64,000 bases of DNA from an uncultured Eubacteriales bacterium (GTDB taxonomy: Bacteria > Bacillota > Clostridia > Oscillospirales > Acutalibacteraceae), in assembly GCA_934630515.1 (NCBI GenBank), contig CAKTVV010000015.1, forward strand, positions 15,346 to 79,345. The letters are read 5' to 3'. Below, piece after piece: positions 1-6,903 of this stretch. Numbering within the stretch: the first letter of the stretch is position 1; each line of letters begins with the position of its first letter. The notes under the pieces were generated by a model. The model did no database searches. It was not told the origin of the DNA and saw only the letters and a list, made by a program, of their open reading frames with translations. The position numbers were made by a program, and so were the translations under genes.

Positions 1-543
1 CTGCTGGCGGACATTCAGCCGCCGGATCTGGAGACCCGCATCGCCATCATTCGCCGCAAGGCGCAGGTGCTGGAGCTGCCGCTGCAGGACGATGTGGCGG
101 AGTACATCGCCAACCAGCTGAAAAGCAACGTCCGGCAGCTGGAGGGGGTCGTCAAGCGCATGCGGGCGCAGTATATGCTCAATAACGAGCAGCCCAACAT
201 GATCACCGCCCAGAACGCCATCCGGGATATCCGCAACGACAACCAGCCGGTGCCCATCACCGTGGAGCGGATCATCACCGAGGTCGCCCGTGCCATGGGG
301 GTGCAGCCGGAGGATATCCGCTCCGGCAAGCATTCCGCTCCTATCTCCCGGGCACGGCAGGTGGCGGCGTATGTGGTGCGGGATATCACCAATCTGCCGA
401 TGAAATCCATCGGCGCCGAGTTCGGCGGACGGGATCATTCCACCATCGTCTACGCTATCCAAAAGGTGGAGACCCAGATGGCGCAGGACGCCTCCTTCAA
501 GCACACCGTGACGGATATTATCAAAAATATCAGCGAGCGCTGA
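1..543 (+). CDS. dnaA: Chromosomal replication initiator DnaA, C-terminal part (5' end outside window)
   Basis: Only the last 180 residues are present; the reading frame is open from base 1. It begins LLADIQPPDLETR, the end of the DnaA AAA+ domain, followed by the lid helices and domain IV. The domain IV signature GGRDHSTIVYAI, which contacts the DnaA box, is at about residues 141-152 of the visible part. DnaA binds boxes at oriC as an ATP-dependent filament and opens the duplex. The gene ends directly before an intergenic region full of DnaA boxes, the usual dnaA-oriC-dnaN order. A short hairpin followed by T-rich sequence at about 565-582 may terminate it. Confidence 0.97.
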   Translation: MLADIQPPDLETRIAIIRRKAQVLELPLQDDVAEYIANQLKSNVRQLEGVVKRMRAQYMLNNEQPNMITAQNAIRDIRNDNQPVPITVERIITEVARAMGVQPEDIRSGKHSAPISRARQVAAYVVRDITNLPMKSIGAEFGGRDHSTIVYAIQKVETQMAQDASFKHTVTDIIKNISER

Positions 544-689
544 CCGGTGCTGCCGATCAAAAACAGGGGTGGAGACCCTTTTATATATAGTATTCCTTAT
601 TTATAAGGGTTTTTGGCGTGATCGGATTGCTCCGTTCACCGCTTTCCACCGGGTAATCACCGGCTGTCCTCCACTTTTCAACATAGCTG

Positions 690-925
690 TGTGGAAATTG
701 TGGAAAACCGAATTTTCACATCCTTTTCCACAATCCACCGCACCCTTTCCACCAACCGGTGGAAGTGCGCCGAACCGGTCACATCCTTCCCCCGGCTTCC
801 ACCAAACGGTTCGCCCCGGCGGGGGAGAAAAATTCCAGTGTTTTCCGGGGATAAACCCGGTTTTCCACAAAATCACAGCCCCTAATACTACTACTACACA
901 AATTATATTTATTTTACTAATAAAG
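690..925. other. oriC: Replication origin oriC (DnaA box cluster and unwinding element)
   Basis: The dnaA-dnaN gap carries 9-mers close to the DnaA box consensus TTWTNCACA. TTTTCCACA is at 724-732 and 861-869 on the plus strand, its complement TGTGGAAAA at 699-707, TGTGGAAAT at 690-698, and ATTTTCACA (one mismatch) at 712-720. After the 861-869 box come a short G/C-rich stretch (877-882), CTA-type triplets (882-896) and an AT-rich tract (897-925). This matches the order of the Bacillus subtilis unwinding region. Further TTTCCACC/GGTGGAAG inverted sequences lie at 745-765. Confidence 0.85.
882..896 (-). promoter_or_regulatory. DnaA-trio element
   Basis: On the plus strand the triplets are CTA-ATA-CTA-CTA-CTA, so the complementary strand reads 3'-GAT-TAT-GAT-GAT-GAT-5'. 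Four of five fit the DnaA-trio consensus 3'-(G/A)A(T/A)-5', which DnaA uses to load on single-stranded DNA. It sits next to a G/C-rich patch and a perfect TTTTCCACA box, as in B. subtilis. Confidence 0.75.
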
Positions 926-937
926 GTGGGTCTAACC

Positions 938-2041
938 ATGAACATTCAATGCGACAAGCAGGAACTGATCGAAGCGGTGGGCAACGCCCAGCGGGCCGTC
1001 GCCACGAAAGCCTCTCTACCGGCGCTGGAGGGTATCCTGCTGCGGGCACAGGGGTCTACGCTGTTTCTGGCGGGCTTCGATATGGAGCTGGGCATCACCA
1101 CCACCATCGAGGCACAGGTGCAGCAGCCCGGCGAGCTGGTGCTGCCCGCCCGGATGTTCGGTGACATCGTGCGGAAGATGCCCGGCGACCGGATCACCCT
1201 CTCCGCTGACGACAAATTCAACACCGTGATCCGCAGCGAGGTGACGGAGTTTTCCATCATGGGCATTACGGCGGCGGATTATCCGGCTATTCCCACCGTG
1301 GAGGAGGGCATCAGCCTGTCGCTGACTCAGGATGTGCTGAAGGGCATGGTGCGGCAGACCATCTTCTCCGTGGCGGCGCCCAACAACCCCCGTCCCATCT
1401 ACACCGGCACCCGGTTCGAGGTGACCCCGGATCAGCTGCGGCTGGTGAGCATGGACGGCTATCGGCTGGCGATGCGCAGCGAGCCGGTGCAGACCGATGA
1501 AACCGTCAACTTTGTGGTGCCGGGCAAGGCACTGCAGGAAATCCTCAAGCTTCTCAAGGACGAGGATAAGCCCTGCAGCCTGATCATCGGGCGGAGGCAC
1601 ATCATTTTCGAGATCGACGGCTATGCGGTGATCTCCCGGCTGCTGGAGGGAGAATTCATCGACTATCAGAAGATCATCTCCCAAGAGGACGCCGCCACCA
1701 CGGTGCTGGTGAATACCCGCAGCATGATGGATGCCGTGGATCGGGTGTCGCTGGTCATCAACGATCGGCTGCAGACCCCCATGATCTGCGAATTCCGGGA
1801 TCAGTCGGTGTACATCTCCTGTTCCACCCCCTTGGGCAAAGCCAATGACTGCATCCCCGCCCGCATCAGCGGCAACGAGGAGACCATGGGCTTCAATTCC
1901 CGCTATCTGCTGGACGCGCTGAAAAACAGCGAGACCGACGAGGTGCGCATCGAACTGAACAGCTCTCTGAAGCCGATGAAAATATTTCCGAAGGAGGGCA
2001 GCAGCTTCCTGTTCCTTGTGCTGCCGGTGAGATTGAAATAA
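938..2041 (+). CDS. dnaN: DNA polymerase III beta sliding clamp
   Basis: The protein is 367 residues, normal for a bacterial beta clamp of three repeated folds, and begins MNIQCDKQELIEAV. The start at 938 follows AAGGTGGG (923-930). An open frame continues upstream to 569 but runs through oriC and is not coding. Recognisable clamp segments include SLPALEGILLRA near the N terminus, the central MVRQTIFSVA region, and a C-terminal LVLPVRL that contributes to the partner-binding pocket. The clamp encircles DNA and tethers polymerase III and repair enzymes. Its stop overlaps the next start by one base (TAATG), indicating translational coupling. Confidence 0.97.
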   Translation: MNIQCDKQELIEAVGNAQRAVATKASLPALEGILLRAQGSTLFLAGFDMELGITTTIEAQVQQPGELVLPARMFGDIVRKMPGDRITLSADDKFNTVIRSEVTEFSIMGITAADYPAIPTVEEGISLSLTQDVLKGMVRQTIFSVAAPNNPRPIYTGTRFEVTPDQLRLVSMDGYRLAMRSEPVQTDETVNFVVPGKALQEILKLLKDEDKPCSLIIGRRHIIFEIDGYAVISRLLEGEFIDYQKIISQEDAATTVLVNTRSMMDAVDRVSLVINDRLQTPMICEFRDQSVYISCSTPLGKANDCIPARISGNEETMGFNSRYLLDALKNSETDEVRIELNSSLKPMKIFPKEGSSFLFLVLPVRLK

Positions 2042-2265
2042 TGAAGACTATGCACTTCACTTTAGAGACGGAGTTCATCCGGCTGGACGATCTGCTGAAA
2101 CGCACCGGCTGCGTCGCCACCGGCGGGCAGGCCAAGGTGCTGATCCAGAGCGGACATGTGCAGCTGGACGGCGCCCCCTGCACCATGCGGGGCAAAAAGC
2201 TGCGGGGCGGGGAGACCGTGACCCTGCCGGATACCGGCGAGGAGATCGTCGTTGCTCGTCCGTAG
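2041..2265 (+). CDS. yaaA: S4 domain RNA-binding protein (YaaA/RlbA family)
   Basis: This is a 74-residue protein with a single S4 RNA-binding fold. The motif RLDDLLKRTGCVATGGQAK, the glycine-rich GHVQLDGA turn and GKKLRGGETV are typical. Members sit between dnaN and recF in many Firmicutes; B. subtilis YaaA has been linked to ribosome assembly. It is coupled to dnaN by a one-base overlap and its 3' end overlaps recF by 14 bases. Family and position agree well; its exact role here is inferred. Confidence 0.88.
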   Translation: MKTMHFTLETEFIRLDDLLKRTGCVATGGQAKVLIQSGHVQLDGAPCTMRGKKLRGGETVTLPDTGEEIVVARP

Positions 2266-3358
2266 GTTGACCGTCGGCGCCTTTCGCAATCTGCACCCCT
2301 GCCGGTGGGAGCCGGCACCCGGTGTTAATATTCTCTACGGAGACAACGCCCAGGGAAAGACCAATCTGCTGGAGGCATGCTGGCTGTTTACCGGCGCCCG
2401 GAGCTTTCGGGGCGCCAAGGACTGCGAGACGGTGCCCTTTGGCGGAGAGGAGGCACGGCTGTCGCTGGAATTCTTCGCCGGAAGCCGGGAGCAGCAGGCG
2501 GATATGACCATCCGCCAGCGCCGGCAGGTGACCCTGAACGGCGTGAAGCTCCCCTCCGCCGCCCGGCTGGCGGGCATCCTGTGCGGGGTGGTGTTTTCAC
2601 CGGCGCATCTGTCGCTGGTGCGGGACGGTCCTGCCGAACGGCGGCGGTTCGTGGACGCCGCTTATTGTCAGCTCAGTCCCGGATATGTGGGCAAGCTGGC
2701 GGAATATCAGCGGGTGCTGGTGCAGCGCAATGCCCTGCTGCGGCAGATGAACGAGCCGGGGCGGGACACCGCCTCCGACCGGGAGATGCTGGAGCTGTGG
2801 GATCACACGCTGGCAGCCGCCGGCGCCCGGGTGACGCTGGCACGCAGTCTATATATTGACAAGCTCCAGCCCATAGCGGCGGAGATCTATGCCGGATTAT
2901 CCGGCGGACGGGAGCAGCTGTCGCTGCGGTGGGAGTCCCCCGCCTTTGCGCCGGGGCTGACCCCGGCGGAAATCGCCGCCCGCTGGCTGGCTGCGCTGCA
3001 GGCCGCCCGGCGAGCCGACCGGGGAGCCGGATTTTCCACCGTGGGACCTCATCGGGAGGATCTGACCCTGACCCTTAACGGCACGGAGGTACGCACCTAC
3101 GGCTCGCAGGGGCAGCAGCGCTCGGCGGTGCTGGCGCTGAAAATGGCGGAGGCAGTTCTTCTGCAGGAGGTGACCGGCGAGCCGCCGGTGGCATTTCTGG
3201 ATGACGTCATGAGTGAGCTGGACGTATCCCGGCAGGAATACATCCTCAACCACATCGACGGCTGGCAGGTGTTCATCACCGGCTGCGAGCCCTCGGCGGC
3301 GCTGCGTATGACCGCCGGCAAGGTATTTTATATTAAACAAGGCGTATTATCTGAATAA
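2252..3358 (+). CDS. recF: DNA replication and repair protein RecF
   Basis: A 368-residue SMC-like ATPase. Walker A is GDNAQGKTN at residues 30-38 and the Walker B region is FLDDVMSELD near the C terminus. RecF loads RecA at gaps with RecO and RecR. The probable start is TTG at 2252 (LLVRRLTVGAFRNL), placed inside the end of yaaA; the N-terminal sequence aligns with RecF proteins from the first residues, which supports this unusual start. Length is normal for the family. Confidence 0.95.
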   Translation: MLVRRLTVGAFRNLHPCRWEPAPGVNILYGDNAQGKTNLLEACWLFTGARSFRGAKDCETVPFGGEEARLSLEFFAGSREQQADMTIRQRRQVTLNGVKLPSAARLAGILCGVVFSPAHLSLVRDGPAERRRFVDAAYCQLSPGYVGKLAEYQRVLVQRNALLRQMNEPGRDTASDREMLELWDHTLAAAGARVTLARSLYIDKLQPIAAEIYAGLSGGREQLSLRWESPAFAPGLTPAEIAARWLAALQAARRADRGAGFSTVGPHREDLTLTLNGTEVRTYGSQGQQRSAVLALKMAEAVLLQEVTGEPPVAFLDDVMSELDVSRQEYILNHIDGWQVFITGCEPSAALRMTAGKVFYIKQGVLSE

Positions 3359-3385
3359 ATCTATACAGACAGGATCTGAAATTCT

Positions 3386-3643
3386 ATGTATTTGCATATC
3401 GGGCAAGATACCGTGGTGCGGGAGCAGGACATCGTGGGCATTTTCGACATGGATAACACCACGGTCTCCCGTACCACCCGGGAGTTTCTCAACCGGGCGG
3501 AAAAAGAGGGGCGGGTCAGCTATGTAAACTATGAGCTGCCCAAGTCCTTTGTGGTGTGCCGCAGTCCCGATGACCGGGGGTATACGGTGCATATTGCCCA
3601 GATGGCGCCCCGGACGCTGTATAAACGAGCCAAGACCTTATAA
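3386..3643 (+). CDS. remB: Extracellular matrix regulator RemB (DUF370)
   Basis: An 85-residue DUF370 protein beginning MYLHIGQDTVVREQDIVGIFDMDNTT. In B. subtilis the same gene (yaaB/remB) lies between recF and gyrB and is linked to biofilm matrix gene control. Order here is recF-remB-gyrB, so both sequence and synteny support the call. It probably belongs to the dnaN-gyrB transcription unit. What it regulates in this organism cannot be read from the sequence. Confidence 0.88.
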   Translation: MYLHIGQDTVVREQDIVGIFDMDNTTVSRTTREFLNRAEKEGRVSYVNYELPKSFVVCRSPDDRGYTVHIAQMAPRTLYKRAKTL

Positions 3644-3672
3644 CCAATGACCGAAAGAGAGGAAAACCGCTT

Positions 3673-5628
3673 ATGGCACAGGATACGGAGCTGCAAAACG
3701 AGCAGGAGCTGACCCACGCCGACGGGTCATACGACGAAAAAGACATACAGGTGCTGGAGGGACTGGAGGCGGTGCGCAAGCGCCCCGGCATGTATATCGG
3801 TTCCACCGGCCCTCGTGGTCTGCACCATCTGGTGTATGAGATCGTCGATAACTCCATTGACGAGGCGCTGGCGGGCTACTGCACCCATATTGAAGTGGAC
3901 GTGCTGCCCGGGGACATTATCTCCGTGCGGGATAACGGCCGGGGCATCCCCGTGGGTATGAACGAAAAGCTGGGTCTGCCCACCGTCACGGTGGTGCTGA
4001 CGGTGCTGCACGCCGGCGGTAAGTTCGGCGGCGGCGGATATAAGGTTGCCGGCGGTCTGCACGGCGTGGGCTCCTCGGTGGTGAACGCCCTGTCCGAGTG
4101 GCTGGAGGTGGAGATCCGCCGGGACGGCCACATTTACGGGCAGCGGTTTGAGCGGGGCAAGACTGTGTCCGACCTGAAGCTGCTGGGAGATACCGATGAG
4201 ACCGGTACGCTGGTGCGATTCAAGCCCGACGGCGAAATCTTTACCGAGACCACCGAGTTCGATTTTGAGACCCTGCAAAAGCGGCTGCGGGAGCAGGCAT
4301 TCCTCAACGCCGGACTGCGCATCACCTTCACCGACCGGCGCACCGATGAGATCAAGCAGGAAACCTACTGCTATGAGGGAGGAATTTCCTCCTTTGTGGA
4401 GTTTCTCAACAAGACCCGGGGCTATGTGCCGCTGCACGAGAACGTGATCCACCTCACCACCACCGACGGCGAGAGCGTGGCGGAGGTGGCGTTCCAGTAT
4501 AACGACAGCTATAACGAGACCATCGTCTCCTTTGCCAACAATATGCACACGGTGGACGGCGGCACCCACGAGACGGCGTTCAAGACCGCCATCACCCGGG
4601 TATTCAACACCTACGCCCGGCGCTTTAAGATCCTCAAGGACAACGACAAGGATCTGAAGGGCGAGGACGTGCGGGAGGGTCTCATGGCGGTCATCAGCGT
4701 GAAGCTGGAGGACGCTCAGTTTGAGAGTCAGACCAAGGCGAAGCTGGGCAACACCTCCATCGGTAAGCTGGTGAACACCCTCATCAGCGTCAAGCTGACG
4801 GAATATCTGGACGAGAATCCGGCGGTGGCGAAATCCATCCTGGAAAAATCCGTCAACGCCGCCCGGGTACGGGAGGCTGCCCAAAAGGCACGGGAGAAAG
4901 CCCGCAACGATAAAAAATTAAGCTCCATGCGGATGCCGGAAAAGCTGGCGGACTGCATCTGGAAGGACCCGGAGCGCACCGAGCTGTATATTGTCGAGGG
5001 CGATTCCGCCGGCGGCTCCGCCATTCAGGGACGGGACCGGAACTATCAGGCGATCCTGTCCCTGTGGGGCAAGATGCTCAACGTGGAAAAAGCCCGGCTG
5101 GACAAGGTGTACGGCAACGATAAGCTGACCCCCGTGGTGATGGCGCTGGGCTGCGGCATCGGAGACGATTTCGACTTGTCCCGGCTGCGGTACGGCAAGG
5201 TCATCATCATGGCGGATGCCGATGTGGACGGTTCCCACATCTGCACGCTGCTGCTGACCTTCTTCTTCCGGTATATGCGTCCTCTCATCGAGGAGGGGCA
5301 TGTGTATATCGCCCAGCCTCCTCTCTACAAGGTGATGAAGGGCAAAAAGTTTGCCTACGCCTTCTCCGACGAGGAGCGGGACCGGGAGATCGCCGGCTTC
5401 GGCGGCGACGTGGACAATGTGCAGCGGTATAAAGGTCTGGGCGAGATGGATCCCCAGCAGCTGTGGGAGACCACCATGGATCCCTCCTTCCGCACCATGC
5501 TTAAGGTGCATATGGAGGACGCCCAGCAGGCGGACGAGACCTTCTCCATCCTGATGGGGGATAAGGTGGAGCCCCGCCGGGAGTTTATCGAGAAGAATGC
5601 CCGGTATGTGGATAATCTGGATGTGTGA
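3673..5628 (+). CDS. gyrB: DNA gyrase subunit B
   Basis: A 651-residue type IIA topoisomerase ATPase subunit. The GHKL ATP-binding motifs are visible: RPGMYIGS, EIVDNSIDEAL, DNGRGIPVG and GLHGVGSSVVNAL. The TOPRIM domain carries EGDSAGGSA and DADVDGSHI, whose acidic residues bind Mg2+. The C-terminal QRYKGLGEMDPQQLWETT is conserved. It pairs with GyrA to introduce negative supercoils. The start at 3673 follows AGAGAGGAAAA. The length is typical of Firmicute GyrB, and the recF-remB context favours GyrB over ParE. Confidence 0.97.
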   Translation: MAQDTELQNEQELTHADGSYDEKDIQVLEGLEAVRKRPGMYIGSTGPRGLHHLVYEIVDNSIDEALAGYCTHIEVDVLPGDIISVRDNGRGIPVGMNEKLGLPTVTVVLTVLHAGGKFGGGGYKVAGGLHGVGSSVVNALSEWLEVEIRRDGHIYGQRFERGKTVSDLKLLGDTDETGTLVRFKPDGEIFTETTEFDFETLQKRLREQAFLNAGLRITFTDRRTDEIKQETYCYEGGISSFVEFLNKTRGYVPLHENVIHLTTTDGESVAEVAFQYNDSYNETIVSFANNMHTVDGGTHETAFKTAITRVFNTYARRFKILKDNDKDLKGEDVREGLMAVISVKLEDAQFESQTKAKLGNTSIGKLVNTLISVKLTEYLDENPAVAKSILEKSVNAARVREAAQKAREKARNDKKLSSMRMPEKLADCIWKDPERTELYIVEGDSAGGSAIQGRDRNYQAILSLWGKMLNVEKARLDKVYGNDKLTPVVMALGCGIGDDFDLSRLRYGKVIIMADADVDGSHICTLLLTFFFRYMRPLIEEGHVYIAQPPLYKVMKGKKFAYAFSDEERDREIAGFGGDVDNVQRYKGLGEMDPQQLWETTMDPSFRTMLKVHMEDAQQADETFSILMGDKVEPRREFIEKNARYVDNLDV

Positions 5629-5759
5629 CGGCGAATAATGGCCGCACAGGCTGCAGACGTGGCGGACAGCCGCCGATATAAGGCAGACGTCACGGAAGCA
5701 TCGACGACCGAAGCTTTAGAATGGAGTGCGTGAACAGCGTTCACGCAGGATGGAGTTGT

Positions 5760-6848
5760 ATGGACGATAAAACAACGAATGCCCTGCTGACGGTGGATCT
5801 GACCCGGGAGGAATTCATTGATTTCCGGTATGTGATGGATCGGTTCGCCGGCATGGGACGGGGACGCTGGACCCGGGCGATCATTATGGGCCTATTCAGC
5901 CTGTCGCTGATCGTGCTGGCTCTGGTGGAGCTGGTCAAGGAGGGACAGGCGGACTGGCTGACCGGTATCGTCGGCTTGCTGATGCTGCTGGTCAGTCTGC
6001 TCATCGCTGTGCTGGAGCCGGTGATCCTCAAAAAGCGTGCCGGCCGTGCCTATGACCAGAGCATTGCCGCCGGATACAGCTATTACGGCACGGTGCGGCT
6101 GTACAGCGACCGCATCGAAAAGGAGGGGACGGAGCAGACCGTCACCATCCCCATCAACGGAACAGCGTTCTTTCTGGAATGCAAGGAAATGATGGTGTGG
6201 GGCAGCGACCGCACCCGTTCCATCGTGCTGCCCGCCCGCTATCTGACGGCGGAATCTGCCGCCGCCCTGCGGCATGCTGCCGACCGGATTCCCACCGGAC
6301 ACCGGCGGTTCAACGGACGGGTGGTGCCTCAAGGGCAGGTGCCTGCGCCGGTGGTGACGGAAAAGCCCACCGTGCTGTGGGAGCAGACCGTCACCTATAC
6401 GCTGGAGGAGTTCCAGAGCCTGCTGCGCAGTGTGCTGAAGCAGAATTACAGCCAGCGGCTGCCCATGTTCGGGCTGCTGAGCGTGCTGACCGGGCTGGCA
6501 TTGGGATGGAACGGCGAGAGCGTCGTGCCCTGCGTGATGTATTTTCTGGCGACGCTGTTTTTCCTGACCCTGCTGAATCTGCTCATGCCCCTGTGGCGGC
6601 TGCCCCGGCACGAGGAGCAGGTGCCGCCCTCCGCCCGCCAGATACAGTTTGCGCTCACCGACCGGGGCTTCCGGCTCCATTCCGAGCGGCAGGAGGATTG
6701 CGTCCCCTGGGGCGCCATCGCCCATGTGATGGATAAGGGCGACTATGTGGAATTTCAGTGGCAGCATACGTTTGCCCGGATCCCGAAGCGCTGCATCCCT
6801 GATTTTGAGGCGTTCGACGGGATCATTACGAAATATTGGAAACACTGA
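5760..6848 (+). CDS. Membrane protein with two YcxB-like units
   Basis: A 362-residue protein made of two similar halves. Each half begins with a TREEF/LEEF segment, has a pair of hydrophobic helices (about residues 35-85 and 235-275), then a beta-rich tail. The second tail, VPWGAIAHVMDKGDYVEFQWQ followed by IPKRCIPDFEAF, is the typical YcxB-like C-terminal pattern; the first is more diverged. ATG 5760 is preferred because GGATGGAG precedes it, whereas the in-frame ATG at 5721 lacks a ribosome binding site. It lies between gyrB and gyrA, which are usually adjacent. Function is unknown; likely a membrane sensor or accessory protein. Confidence 0.7.
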   Translation: MDDKTTNALLTVDLTREEFIDFRYVMDRFAGMGRGRWTRAIIMGLFSLSLIVLALVELVKEGQADWLTGIVGLLMLLVSLLIAVLEPVILKKRAGRAYDQSIAAGYSYYGTVRLYSDRIEKEGTEQTVTIPINGTAFFLECKEMMVWGSDRTRSIVLPARYLTAESAAALRHAADRIPTGHRRFNGRVVPQGQVPAPVVTEKPTVLWEQTVTYTLEEFQSLLRSVLKQNYSQRLPMFGLLSVLTGLALGWNGESVVPCVMYFLATLFFLTLLNLLMPLWRLPRHEEQVPPSARQIQFALTDRGFRLHSERQEDCVPWGAIAHVMDKGDYVEFQWQHTFARIPKRCIPDFEAFDGIITKYWKH

Positions 6849-6874
6849 CAGGATAATTCAAATGCTTTTATACT
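6845..6874 (+). promoter_or_regulatory. Possible gyrA promoter
   Basis: CTGACA (6845-6850) and TATACT (6869-6874) are separated by 18 bases, 30 bases upstream of the gyrA start. Confidence 0.45.
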
Positions 6875-6903
6875 GATTGTAAACGAAAGGTCAGGTGATT
6901 TGG

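Noticed and set aside
569..937. Upstream extension of dnaN to position 569
   Set aside because: It runs through DnaA boxes and the unwinding region; the family start and ribosome site are at 938.
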